Position numbers and translations under genes: made by a program
Shown: positions 23,442 through 36,639 of the stretch, piece after piece
Layout: the number at the start of each line of letters is the position of its first letter
Position numbering within the stretch: the first letter of the stretch is position 1
The notes under the pieces: generated by a model
Database searches by the model: none
What the model was told of the DNA's origin: nothing
The model's input: the letters and a program-made list of their open reading frames with translations, nothing else
Source: Straminergon stramineum
Lineage: Eukaryota > Streptophyta > Bryopsida > Hypnales > Calliergonaceae
DNA length: 64,000 nt
Direction: 5' to 3'
NCBI GenBank assembly: GCA_963920665.1
Contig: OY987273.1
Coordinates: forward strand, 8,372,501 to 8,436,500

Positions 23442-24505
23442 GATCGGGTGATTGCAAGAAACACCTGCCAGTTTCGTTGCGTTTTTTTTTGGAGCGCTGT
23501 AACTTTTGAATTATGAATCCGATTCCAAAACCAAAAAAGCTATTTCTAGATATCTTTCTTGTTATTGTATTCCTTATTTTTCAGAAATTTTTAAAAATCA
23601 TTTTCTATTTAAAAGTCAATTTTGTTAATATGTTACACTTTGACGTTTAGGGTTTTGTTATACTATTGAGTGGTTTAAATTAGTGATTTTCAGCTGAAAC
23701 TTCTATGGTATATTAGTTTAGTAGGCATACATGTGCCTACCAAAGGAAATATAAAAATTCATTATTTTATATCCTTCACATTCACGCAAATAGGCCTCTC
23801 TTACACGCGCAATTCTAAACAATAGAAATAGTCTTGAACTCATTTTTTTGCTCAAATCTCATCATCAAGAAGTCCTCCCAAATGGCCAATTTTTAGTTTT
23901 GTTGAAAATTATTTTTCATATTTTCTAGAAATTAAAACGTCAAAATACATATTTTCCATGCTAGAATTCTATGTCCCAAAATATGTCATGGAAAATACGT
24001 ATTTTGACGTTTTAATTTCTAGAAAATATGAAAAACAATTTTCAACAAAACTAAAAATTGGCCATTTGGGAGGACTTCTTGATGATGAGATTTGAGCAAA
24101 AAAATGAGTTCATGACTATCTCTATTGTTTAGAATTGTGCGCGTAAGCGAGGCCTATTTGCGCGAACATGGAGGATATAAAATAATGAATTTTTAGATTT
24201 CCTTTGGTAGGCACATGTATGCCTACTAAACTAATATACCATAGAAGTTTCAGCTGAAAATCACTAGTTTAAACCACTCAATAGTATAAAAAAACCCTAA
24301 ATGTCAAAGTGTGACATATTAACAAAATTGACTTTTAAATAGAAAATGATTTTTAAAAATTTCTGAAAAATAAGGAATACAATAACAAGAAAGATTTCTA
24401 GAAATAGATTTTTTGGTTTTGGAATCGGATTCATAATTCAAAAGTTATAGCGCTCCAAAAAAAAACGCAATGAAACTAGCAGGTGTTTCTTGCAATCACT
24501 CGATC
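23442..24505. repeat. Large foldback: 519-bp inverted arms around a 26-bp loop
   Basis: The left arm 23442-23960 and right arm 23987-24505 are near-perfect reverse complements with scattered single-base differences. The loop is 23961-23986. The arm tips read GATCGGGTGATTGCAAGAAA and its complement. Each arm also contains a small dyad (GTAGGCATACATGTGCCTAC near 23721). No coding potential exists. It fits a foldback or MITE-type element, or a locus that could produce long hairpin RNA. I could not see a convincing target-site duplication. Confidence 0.85.
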
Positions 24506-25530
24506 TCCCAATGCTTTGTTTTTCTTGGCTAGATAGTGGCACAGCTATCAGTTGATCTCCCGATGCTTTGTTTTGCTCAACATGGTATTGGTAGGGCCAT
24601 CGGGAGATCTCTCGATGTTTCCTTCTAACTGGCGCGAAAGTGGGAGCCTACATGTCCACATATGATTTCTTGTCTTTCAAGGTTTAGGGACCACAGGTTC
24701 TTGTGAAATCTTTTGTGGTGTGTGGGATGCCTTCACTTTATTCATGAAGACCGGAATGTGTTCTTGTTTTTATTCCTTCAGGGCAACCTCCAAATCCCAT
24801 TTCATAGTCATAGCAAGTGATGGCACTCCATTGGCTTTGCTTTTCAATATTTTCTTGTACTCGATCTCTTAAGCGATTATTAAAATGTTGCAAGACAATT
24901 TCCTTCTTTCTTGCACTGTAAGTTACTATTTCCAATATTCATTTTCATTCCTTCTATTCCATTTCAAATGACTTGGTCCTGTCATTCTTTGGAATCTTCT
25001 ACCTTTCTACTTTCAAATGTTTATGTTTCGAACGACTTTGTTAATATCAAATAAGGCCAAGTTTTTACATTCATTGTTCATGTCCGGAATACTTAAGGAG
25101 GGCATAAGATGCATAAGACCAAAATGTTCTGGTACACAAAATGATCGTGCTAGCCTTACAAGGCTTGTACTCCATCGGGAGATTTCCAAGTAACTTACTC
25201 CCTACCTCCATTCCAAGTGGTAGCAATTACTTCATCATTCAGAGTTTCAATCTTCCCTGACATGTATGTTTGTGTGCTTATGGGGCCTTGCACCACCCTC
25301 AGGGAAATCTAAACTTCTGTGTATCTAGATATCTCCCAATGTATTGCCTAACATGAATCCATCTGAGCCCTATTTACTTCATCATTCACAGTTAATGTAT
25401 ATCCTGAGATGCACATTCATGTGCTTCAATTGACCTATCGGGAGCCGTGCAATACATTTACAAAAATTAACTTCACGGTATCTAGAAATCTCCTATTGTA
25501 ATGCCTCACACCATGCATCGGGAGATTTCT
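24501..25530. repeat. Palindrome field, motif B, downstream cluster
   Basis: Further copies of motif B, mostly more degenerate, lie near 24501, 24550, 24599, 25172, 25325, 25435 and 25516, plus one at 23381 just after the gene. With the upstream cluster they bracket the decayed gene, and no copy is seen beyond about 25.6 kb. This supports an element of roughly 17.6-25.6 kb. Confidence 0.65.
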
Positions 25531-28500
25531 GCGTTTTCTTAATTTTGGACTTTCAATAGTCCAAAAGTAGTTAAATATGGCATAATTGGACTTACACTTT
25601 GAAGTGTACATTCTCACAATGGAATCAAAAGAAGCAGGACCTTCCTACCTCTAGCATAGGGGTTTGAATCTTCTACTACAAACCCAATGAATTTTTACAT
25701 GTACACAAGAGAATATTTTTTTGAATATATAGTAGGTGAGGGGAGATAATCACCCTTTTTGAGGTGGTAGATCCCTCAAACCTTCTTTTAATAATTTTTC
25801 CTAGGAACTCAAAAAGAAATTAAATCTAGTTTAAGGCATTTCATATTATTTTACCTTTTGGAGGATTAGTTATGAATTTTAAAAGTGAAGTATATATTAA
25901 CATTTTTAATGTCTTTTGTCATTCTTTTTTGATATTTACTTTCAACACTCTTTTGGACACCCTTTTTAGCATTTTAAAATTTTAGACACTATTTCTGAAA
26001 CAAAACCAAAGGGGGGTTTAAGGGGGTTGAAATTTTTTACACTTTCTTGAGAGTAACTCCCTTTAGGATATTGGATACTAGTCACATTGAATTGTCTTCT
26101 TCAAAGTTTTCATTTTTGTATATTAAGATTTTGATCTTACCTAGGTATCTTTGGGTCCCCAAAATTGCATGCAATTTAATCATATTGAGTTTTTTCTCTC
26201 TAAATTAAGGTTTTGGCCTCATCTTTAACACTTTGGGCCACAAGATGGGGTCCAAAAAATTATGAAATGGATTTGAAGTGAAAAATAACATTTAATCCAC
26301 TTTGCAACTTAGAGGTATGATTGTAGCACCAAAAGCTTAGTATTCAATGTGAGTAGAGTGCCTACAATTATGTTTTAATGTCATTCTAAAAGAATAAGTT
26401 AACCTCTAGAGTTCTTTGGCTATGTTTTATAGAAAGTATCTAAAATTATAACTTTCTAGTACGATTGAGCATGATTGAAAAATAAAAATATTTTAAAACC
26501 ATATATATTTATTCTAGACTACTATAGGAATGTATAGAGAAAATTTCAGCCCATTTGATTGCTTAGTTTGCAAGATTACAACCTTTGAAGTTAGAAGAAA
26601 AAATCTTTGCACCTTCAATTGCCCAAAAGGCTAAGTATATAGTTTGATTCAACTTTGTGGAAATAGAGGCACTATTCAATTTTGGAAATTCTCACTTGGC
26701 ATAGGAAATTATGTTAATTACTTGCATACCAATTTTTAGAGATAATAGAGGTGTCTAACATACTTGAAATCCCATTGCATTGAGAAGTTGTCCAAGAAAA
26801 AGCAACTAGGCATTATTGTCAAAACAATGCAGAGAAAAGACTTGGAGTCACAAGCTCAAAAGGAAAAGACACATGAGTTGGCAATGATTGTAGAGCGGAC
26901 CTTTGTAATTGAAGAATCATGTTCTTGCATACAACATTGTTGATATTTTAGAGATTGGTCTGTGGAGAATTCATGATGGAAAATGGATTCCATTATACAA
27001 ATAACCTCTCTACTCTTCATTTTCACTAAATGTATATGAAGTAATTTCTTCATTTTTCCATCAAAAAATTTCTTAAAGGTAGATGGTCAAAATGATAGAT
27101 TGGTATTCAACTCAATCTATTGTTATTGGATACTTTGAATTTTTGACAAACCATCTTTACATTTTTTTGTAGATTTGGCTATCTAGCCCCATAATGAACA
27201 AAAAAAAATTTACTTTTAAAAAAAAATTATTTAAGATGAACATACTATCTTAGTATGATCATGTGCAAATTACATTGAATTGATGAATTGCCTTCAAATT
27301 AGTATTTGTATTGAGTTGTAATTTTATTTGTCAATTTTTTAACCAATTGCTTTTGAAAAATGATTGAGATGCCAAAAACAATTAGGTTTTTTACCAAATT
27401 AAATGATTAAGCTTTGGTAACAACTATGTAACCATAGAAAACTACCAAATGACATGTGAAAAGAAGGGAAGAAAGCTAAGGCACCCCATAAATTCCCTTG
27501 GTTGATAATCAACCAACAAATTTGTAGCATGCTTTTAGACTCATCTTCAATTTAGCCTCTCATGGTCTTTTCAAAACAACCTTGTGCAAAAATACTAGTC
27601 TCTGTCAACACAAATTCACCTTGCCAAGGTTGTCACATATTCTTTGTAGACATGCCAATTGCCCTTCTTTTATAGTTTCCAGTTCCATCCTTTGTGCTTG
27701 TACAACAATGTTAGCATGGGGGTTTAACAATGCATACTTTATAGTGCTTCAGATGCCACACTAGGGTTAATGGGCGATGGATGGATTAGTGGAGCTTCGT
27801 GCTCACTAGCACAATGGCCAAGGAAGTAGAGAACACTATAGTCAACATAGAGGCATTAGGGTGGAAGCCATAAGGGTGATTGTAGCTAGGACTCCAAGTA
27901 TTTTCAAAGCAACTACGACTAATGTTGCTATTGTTGGCAACAAAGTTCTTGTTGAATCTAGTAACTGTAGTGGTGCCAGAAAGCTTTGTTCAAGCGATGA
28001 TAGAAGACAAAGCAAAGTTCACATGGATCCACAATAGGAATAATGGTTGGGGTTGAGGGTACAAGTACAATACAATTGAAGTTACTATAATTAACTCAGG
28101 AACCAAGGACTTTGAATGAAAATCGAAAGCTAGATTTTTAAAAGGTATGACATGTGCTATGATCTTCATAGTTTAGGATTTACCAATGCATACTTTTTTT
28201 TTACATGCTTTTGTATTTGGTCCACTCTTGTGGGGCCAATCCTTCTTGCATACTAACTTCAACCATACTTCAACCTTTTGTACAAAAGTGAAATTTCTTC
28301 TTCTTGTGTTTCTCCTATTGTGGATTTTTCATTCTCTTGCACCCACTTTTCTATTCCATTTTTTTATTTGAAAGTTCTTTGCTTCCCAATGATGTGCTTT
28401 TCAAAATTCAAGAGTTATCCTTCCAAATTTTTCAACCCCAATTCAAGCAAGACACAATGGACATTGGACTACAACACAATTGTAGTATATTCTTCATTGA

Positions 28501-28860
28501 TGAGAAATTGGATTCATTTACTCATTCTCAATGAGCAAATAGAACTATGAAGATCATCTATAATGAAGAATTCTTTTGTATTCAAAGGGTGAGTTTTGGA
28601 ACCTACATACTCTTCCATTTTCTAATGATTACCTTTAATGCTTGGAATGTATTCCAATGTAAACTTTAAAGGAATTTTTGTGGAACATGTATTAGGTCTT
28701 AAGATATGGTGGTTTTATTTGACAATGAATGTTTGTAAAGCATTAGAATCCATGCAACAAAAGCATTCTAGTGAAGTTTTTAACTTTCTAGAATATTCTT
28801 GACAATGCTTTTGATGTACTACTGGGCCCAAATATTGAAAAGAATGGCTTGAAGTAGAAC

Positions 28861-29103
28861 AACAATAAGATCCAAGAAATGTCTTCTAAAGCAAAAGATT
28901 GGCTAAAACAAATTTCTCCTTTACAAAAGGTCATGAAATCTACTCAACCTATGTCTAGTATTCAACCTACCATTCATTTGGACCCAACATCATAGGTTTC
29001 AATCAAAACAAATTGTTTAGAAGGCAATATTGGTACCTCCAAAACTTCCATAAAGAATTCAAATTCAACTCCAAAGCCCTCCCAAACAAAGACTAGAAAA
29101 TAG
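28861..29103 (+). pseudogene. Eroded coding remnant, unrecognised
   Basis: An 80-codon frame with one internal TAG (after HLDPTS) has protein-like composition: Lys/Gln-rich start (NNKIQEMSSKAKDWLK), then a Ser/Thr/Pro-rich end (TPKPSQTKTRK) before TAG at 29101. No upstream ATG or domain is visible. It may be the tail of an old retroelement or TE protein; codon regularity is the only support. Confidence 0.25.
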
Positions 29104-30699
29104 AGGCCAATTTTGGATTTAGATGTTTGAGTGATTACTCGATACTTGTAAAATAGTCAATTTAGTCCATTAAATTGTGTTTTTTTGGTTTGAATACATG
29201 TATAGGTAGGTCCAAAATATTCAAATTCTAGAAGAATACCATTTTGAAATCCATGTTTTATTTAATGTTTTTTGTATTAGATAGTTACTTTTACTACCTA
29301 GTTGTTAGAGTCAAGAAGTGCATTTGTGTTGAGAACTTTGTTGAACCTAGTAGAATATGTTAAGAGTGTAAACAACATATATTAGCATAATTTTGCCATA
29401 TATGATTCATGTTACAATTAATGCAAACAATGTTCTTCCAAACACAAATGAGCAAGAGTTCTATGTAGAAATCACCACGCCATTTGTCTACCTATGTAGA
29501 AAAGGATGTCATAGTATATTTTGTCAAAATGAATCCCTTTTGAAACAATAAATTTGAGTTATCTTCAAGGTTTCCAATGTGGACAACTCAAGTTGTTGGA
29601 TGAAACCTTTGCAATGTCATTAGTTTTTATTTTTTGAAGAAATAAATTGATGTACGTTGATTAGCACCACGTCATGATACATCTTGACCATCTATTAACA
29701 TTAGGATTAGGATTTGTTCCTCTCCTCAAGATCTTTCAACACTTCATTTGCATTAGGGAAACTTCCCACTTGCAACCTAACAATTGCCTTGGGTTGTTCA
29801 TGTTGAAGCACAGGTATGTACATATTCTCATTTGTTCTACTACTTTTAGATTTTAGACTTGTTGTGAATCTCCTGCAATTTTGAAAGAAAGAGTAACACA
29901 TTGTTTTTTTTTAATGTTTTTAATGTTGTCTAAGTTTTTGAATGCAATGCTATTGAACTCAAGTTTCTTTGTACATTGCATGCTTGGATTCATACAACAA
30001 GTTGTGCTAACAAAGGTTTAGCTAAAAAGTTTAGTTTCAAGAAGCTTCTAATTATATTTTTAGAAATTTTGGTGTGTTTTTAAGGGTGTGCATCTATATT
30101 ACACTGCTAAGATTTGGCTTTTAAAACATCATTGCTAATTCTTTGAGACTCTATTTATTAAGAGGCATCTCATTCCTTCTAATCACTATTTACTAATGCA
30201 AAGCAACCTACTTCCTTCTAATGTTGATGAAGAGCAACATGATGAATGTTGGACTCAAGTCTATACATTGGAGTAACATTATATGAAGTTCAATATTGTA
30301 TTCAGGTTAAGAATACCTTCTTGAAATTGAAAAATGAACTCAATAGTTTTTTGCTTGTCAAGATAGACAAAAATAGGATTTCTTCTTAGACATTGTTAAA
30401 CATCATAGGGGCAAACGTTCAAAGTGTATGTCCTTCCACTAATGGATATCTTAGTTGTTTTCAAAAAAACAATTGAATTTTCAACATGTACAAGTTGCTA
30501 TGTGTTTATTAAATATGTCTCATTTCCATAACCAAGACCCAATGGTAGGAGTTGAACCCCAAACCTCTCCTACCAAATTGAGTCTTCATATGGCTGTCTA
30601 TGCCTACGACTTGTTTGTATAGGTTGACCCTTCATGTTGCAGTGGCAATTTTTTCGAACCTTATAGCCATTTTATTGTCACCTAGAAGTACATTTGACA

Positions 30700-31150
30700 C
30701 ATCCATGCCCCAAATTGGTAAAGTCCCCACCTAGACCATAAATTCCTACTACAAGGCAACATAAATTCCGTGCCCTAACAAAATTAAGTCCCACCTTGAT
30801 TGGTTTGAGTCCTTACTAAGATCCTTCCCTGCCTTAATAAATTTCAATCCCTGTTGAGATCCATCCCCACCCAGATCCATTGAAGAAGTTTCCAAAATAT
30901 GATTTCATTAGAGTCCCCGTCCAAACACCATGAAAGTCCCTACCCAATCATTACAATGTCCTTGCTTTGTCAATGAGTCTCCAGTCTAATGTGATAGGAT
31001 CCGTACCTAGACATAACAACATCCCTTCTTTGTCAATGAATCCTCACCCAAACACAATAGGATCCCCACCTAAATATAATGAAAATTCTTGCCTTGACAT
31101 AACAAAGTCCCCCTTCCATCAATAAATCCTTACCCATCCTCTTTTGTCCC
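30700..31150. repeat. Degenerate ~50-bp tandem repeat
   Basis: Successive segments share the words GTCCCCACCyAGAC, CAATrrrATCC, and TTGTCAATGAATCC in the same order about every 45-55 bp. The units are heavily diverged from one another. Confidence 0.55.
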
Positions 31151-31869
31151 CTACCACTACCTACATCCTCCACATGAATGCTATATATAAGCTCATCCTC
31201 ACCCCTTCACAAGTCACCTTACAACCTCCCTTGGGTGAATGCATGGTTGATGGGTTCAAAATTGTGTAACAATTTCAAAAATTGCACACAACCAATTTTC
31301 AAATGCTAGAAAGGTACAATGAAAAAAACTAAAGGAAAAAAAGTTCATCTTGGAGAATTAACCTTTATTGTAAATACCAACTATGTTATTTAATTTTTTT
31401 AAAGCATATTATGAAAGTGTAGGCAATTTAAAAAAATAAATTGGTGTGAAAAACTTGCTATCAACAAATTTTTCAAGGACTTTTTAAAGATGATTAGGTA
31501 CTTAAATTCATAAAAGAGACTATGATTTTAGTAGATGTTTGAGTAAATTTTTAAGAAATTATAATCTTGTTGGGTAGATATGTATTGAACATTTGCAAAG
31601 GACATTTTAATGACTTTCTAAAATCTGGAATTTATGAAGTCCTTTTCTCTTTTGTCCTTTTTTTCCATTTTAATTGACTTGGTCCAAGGTTGTCACATTG
31701 GACGAGTTAGGGTCACCGGATGTCCCAGATGGACGGACAAATTGGATTGGACAACCAAGTGGTTCTTCCAATTGGTCCAACTTCAATTTCCTAGGTCCCG
31801 AAATTTTTCCTAGGATAAAAAGAAGTTACTTTTATTTACCTTAAGTAACTGATGTGTCATTCTATGTTG

Positions 31870-32230
31870 GAACCAGATGCAGACACTAGGGCATGGACAA
31901 TAGTGTAAGTGGGAACGAAGTGGTGTGGGCATGGATGCTAATTGGCATTGACATCATGTGCCTAGGCAAGGACGTCTTTGTAGGGGTGAAGACGTTGATA
32001 GGGCGAGGACATCTTTGTAGAGGCAAAGATGTTGTTGATAGGGCATGAATGCAAATGTGTGGAAATGTGAAATGCTTGGGTGTGGACATGTGGTCTAGGG
32101 CGTGAACGTAGATGTTTGGGGAGGGACTAAGACACACTCTAGCAAAGGATGTTTTGGCGCGGATGTATGGGTGCGGGTGGAAATGTCTCTAAAGTGGGCA
32201 TGGACCTTGGGTCCACTACTTACAAGGAGT
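31870..32230. repeat. GGCATGGAC/GAGGACGTC module
   Basis: A GC-richer block with recurrent GGCATGGAC, GCGAGGAC and GAAGACGTTG words. It includes a local 38-39 bp duplication (about 31972-32048) with GGACrTCTTTGTAG in both halves. The same word family recurs at 36930-37330, 39340-39560, 41440-41600 and 44690-44840, so it belongs to a dispersed repeat family. Confidence 0.55.
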
Positions 32231-33129
32231 AGTTGGAACTATGTTCTTTTTTTTCCCAATGAAAGAGATGGAAAAAAAACTATTTCTTTGAAATTTTAGT
32301 CTTCACTCTATATAAGAAAAGAAGATTTGGAAAAAAAATTATAATTTTCATAATTAGCAATTTTCAAAATAAAAGGTTCAATCTATTGTCATTAAAAAGA
32401 CAATATAGTTAGTATGGTTCCAAATTTTTGGAAGATGTTCTAAATATTTTGATAATAATATTAATTGTTAAATTTCTGAAATTAATGCATATATAATTTT
32501 GTTTTAAATTGTATACAATCCCATTTAGTTGATTTTGGCTTTTTACACCTTATGGCTTTAGGGTGTGCACAAATTTGAGAGATTTTTCTATTTTTCTAAA
32601 TTTTAAATAAAAATATAGCACATTTTCCCTAAATTCCACGACGATTTTTTTTAGGGGGGGAAAACATCCCACATCCTTTTATAAATTTCTCTCTAAGAAC
32701 TATGTTTTGGGCCTATTAAGTTCATCATCCAAAATTGTTCTAATCTTAAAACCCAATGGTAGAAATTTTTCTATAATTAATTTCATGCATACTACACATA
32801 GTAGTCTTTCCTTTTGTACAATTTAAATTAAAAATTTCAAGCACAAGTATGTACAAAAAATTATCAAAGTGCAACAGTTCAATGAAAACCTCCATTGTCA
32901 AGATGTCCTTGGGACTTGAGGGGTTAACACGCATGACAAAATTGAAAAACATTATGCATGTAGGGGTCTTTATGATAACCAAAAACATTTATAGATTTCA
33001 TGCACTACAAAACAAAATAGCAATACAATGAATCTATACTTCAAAAACACACTAACTTCTTCATTGGTTATCTAAGATACTCCTTCTTTATGATCATAGA
33101 TCTTTAGTCTCTCTATCACTAGAATAATC

Positions 33130-36100
33130 TAAAAGATCTACTTTCGATGCTCTTCACATACTCCAACGACTTGATTTGCAGTGTAGTTGGTTAAGGGGAC
33201 CTGTTGGATTAGCATCTCGAATGACAACATCATCATCCTCTGGTGCCTCATTGCAATCTTAGTCATCCTCGTCATAGTAGCCTTCATTGTCTCCATCTCC
33301 ATTGTTTTTGATGCCACCATTTGAGGTCATATCGTCCTTGATTTCTGAGTTTTGATTTTGAAGCTCCAGAATTCAATCACCTAGGCCATGGTTCTGGCAA
33401 AACTTTTTGTGTCGTTGTGCATGGGGATTCTTTGCATCAGAATTAATAGTGGGGCCCGTTGAAACTTGAGGAACAACAAATGGTGGGGTGGATTCAGTAG
33501 GGTTTGGAATAATTACATCTATGTATGGTTCTATCACCACATTGGAGTCTCGTGCCCCAATTCCGTGGAGAGGATGTTTGAGAGGCCTTGACGATGATGC
33601 TTCACTATTTTTCCTTCTTCCACGACCTTTGTGACCTTCGCAACCTTACAACCCATACCAACCCATTTCGTGGGTACAAGGGGGTTGAGGGGGTCTACCA
33701 TTAATAGCAACTTTGGAAACTTTTGGAGTTGTAGCTTGAGTAGTCCCCACAGAGCCTAACCCTTGTTGGGTAGCTTTAGACATGGGATTTTGAGTTGTAG
33801 TACAAGGGGGGTTTGTAGAATGCTACACCACTGTATTTTGGACACGAAAAACTATAGATGGCACAACATGAAAGTGTAGAATGGTGAAATCCTCTTTGAA
33901 TGCAAAAACATCAATTTCTACATGATTAGGGTCAAAACACCTTCCTACATTATCACTCAATTGATTTGCTACGATGGTGGGTGCGATTTCAGTACTTGCA
34001 ACATTTGTACCATGAAGTCCTTGGATGACTCTTTTGCCGCCAAACGATCCACCCCTCCCCACTGGCCTTGTGTTTTGATCACCATTGTGGGTAGACTCTC
34101 TTTGGAGTGGAATTGTGTGGTTCTCCATATTCCCTCCATTGCCATCATTGAAGTCATCTCCATTCCCGTTGTTATTTTGTGGAGGGAGGTTCCTATTGGT
34201 GAGGTCATCATTGAGGGGGTTATCATGATTATCACAGTTTGCAGCATTCAAATCATCTCACTTCGAAAGAGAAGACAAAGGGTGGATTTCTACAAGGTCT
34301 TCATTCTCAAGAAGTGGAGGCGAAGGACTATGATGATGATTAGGTCCGAGACAATCATGAGGGATGTTGTCTTCAATATCTTCCCCATTTCCATAGTACG
34401 ACCTTGCTTCCTTGAGGCAATCAGTGCCCTCCCTCCAAAGATTGTAGTTTGCTTGGAAGGTTGGAAGTGCCTAGTTTCCTTAAGGTGCACAGTTTGCTTC
34501 CATATTAGCCAATTTGTCTTCTTTTTCTCACATCATGTTGAGTTCATGATGACGTTCGCAATTAGGTTTGCCTATCGAAACAGAATTGAGGGCATCGGGA
34601 TTAGAATCTTCCAAGAAGAATTTTGCATCATACCAATGGACCAGATTGGCCCTTGGTCTTTCACGAAGCACATGGCTATTGGTATAGATGTATACCAAAG
34701 ACTGTGCCTTTTTCAATGCTATGTAAGTGATTCCGAATCATATTGCAAACAAAAAAATACATGCTCTAGTTCCTTTCACAAGACTATGTCGAAGACATGA
34801 GGGACAAAAGATGCACGATGATTTTGGACAAGGCCTTGTTTGCAATCCTATGCCATCATTTGTAGGGAAGCATGTTTTCCACTTGGATGTTGGGTGCTAT
34901 AGTAGGGCTATAGCGCATGGAGCTCTCTTCATATTTTCTTAATTCTGCCATGACGACATCATAACGCACACCCACTATGTCCTCCATTTTTCGGATGACC
35001 CGAGACAATGCACGAAGAGCAGTTCCATCAACATTAAGGGCCGCATGACCCTTAATGTACAAGTTCAAAATGGTTGTAGCATAGTGCATGTCGTTGAATA
35101 CAATGTCCCATCTGGTAGTGAAGGTTGTCTTAAGGGTGTTCGCTATGTCCAATCGTACACTAAAAGGTGGATCTTTGAATGAAAAAACATGACCTTGCAA
35201 GTTGTGCATTACCAACCACTCCCTACCTATGGCTGGTTCTTTGCCATCAAACACACTAAAGGCCTTCAACATATATTCCATCATGTGAACGTAGTTTGTG
35301 CATCTTTGCCAAAAACCAAGATTTTTGATGGTGGACACTACATTAGCTCTTCTTGAAGTAGCTTGGTCACCACCTTGTACATTCCATAGCCCCACAAAAT
35401 AATGTTGAATACATGGTTTGTCTTTCAAGTCCAACAAGACTCCTCAAAGAACAACCAATTGTTTCATCATGAGGAAATGACAAGCAAAGCGTGTTTCTGC
35501 AAGCACTATGAGTTTTTTGTTTGGACTCAACTCATGAAAATCAAACATTGTCACATGATGGTTTGAGATGTATTGGCACAAACTTTTGGCCCTCTCAATT
35601 AAATCATTGAATTCATGCACCTAGGCCTAATCTTCCAACAAAAGATCCAGTGCTTGTACCATGCACCCTTGTTTGAAGATGTGTGGGTAGGTAGCAATAA
35701 TATTATCTATTGTCCCAAGCATGTTTGTTGCATTGTCCATACAAATTTGTGTCACATATTGGGAACCCACCTTTTCAATGAATGTTTTCATTTTATCCAC
35801 TATAGGATATGGTTTTGTTTTCTCCGATAGTGTCGATGGACCCCAAAAAAACATCATCAATGGGGCATGACATCATCATGTTCAATAGGGATCAGTGAGT
35901 TACATCATCCCAACCATCGCTACATAGTGTTACTCAATAATTCTTCACCGCAAAACTTGTTTTCGCTTCTATCTTGCTCTGGATTTGCAACCTCTTGGGT
36001 TCAATGAATTGAGTCTTCAATTGATGGTAAGAAGGCAAATAGTATTCAAACCTCATCAACAAGGTTGCCCTCACTACCTCAAGGAAAGTAGGATTCTGTG

Positions 36101-36635
36101 CCATATTGAATGCCACATTTTCCTGGTAGAAAAAAGATGCCTACTTCTCATCTAACTCCTTCCTCTTTGCAATGTTCAAGGCATCCACCATGCATTGCTA
36201 ACGCAACAACCCAAATCTCATGGAATTTAATGTAGCAAGACTATGTGATCTAGGTAGAGGCTCCATCTCATTAGTCACATTCTCACCGTCTCGTGTAGCC
36301 ACTCCCGTTGCTTCATTCTGAGCAGATTGACTTGAACTTGCCATTGAATCAAGTCTAATTGGACCACTTGGAACCGACTCCATAGATTGCATGTCTTCGA
36401 GACTCTTTTGTGGCAGAACAAAGTTTGCACAATTAGCAAATCTATGTTGTACTGCTTGTAGAAGGCTGGGATACATTTCCTTCTCTAACTTGGCACTATA
36501 TCTGTAGTGGGCAAAAGCCTGCTTACGTTTGTAGTTGAATGTCCTATTGTAGAAAATGCAGCTCACTTTGGTCCTGTCCTCCGAAAAATTGTACCATGGT
36601 TCCTACTCTTTCATTTGCTTCCGAGTACTTTCCAT
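33130..36635 (-). pseudogene. hAT superfamily transposase pseudogene (BED-like, DUF659, dimerisation region)
   Basis: Translation starts at ATG 36635. Order of parts: a BED-type zinc-finger remnant (SCIFYNRTF, where the second Cys of the usual CxxC is Tyr), a linker, a DUF659-like core with LCSDGWDDV near 35920 and VTQICMDNATNM near 35750, a helical middle (34.9-35.4 kb), then the hAT dimerisation signature near 34770-34860, where a stop replaces the first Trp of the usual WW pair and another replaces Trp in CERN(W)S. A long Asn/Gly/Pro-rich tail extends to about 33.13 kb. Eleven in-frame stops up to the dimerisation block are all TAG or TGA. There are also several frameshifts, for example at the T-run near 35840. 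The family would cut and paste DNA with 8-bp target duplications. I did not find the terminal inverted repeats. Confidence 0.85.
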
Positions 36636-36639
36636 TGTA

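Larger units (their letters stand above)
25531..33130. other. AT-rich stretch with no intact gene
   Basis: No frame with convincing domain content was found on either strand. Recognisable contents are an eroded coding remnant (28861-29103), a degenerate tandem repeat (30700-31150), a GGCATGGAC-type module (31870-32230), and an 8-bp-stem GGTAGGAG/CTCCTACC palindrome with a B-box-like GGTTCAACTCC on the minus strand near 30560. The rest is homopolymer-rich intergenic sequence. Confidence 0.45.

Noticed and set aside
33922..34800. 292-codon plus-strand open frame
   Set aside because: It is antisense to the hAT pseudogene tail and dimerisation region; its Ile/Val-rich translation has no domain and is a mirror of the true minus-strand frame.
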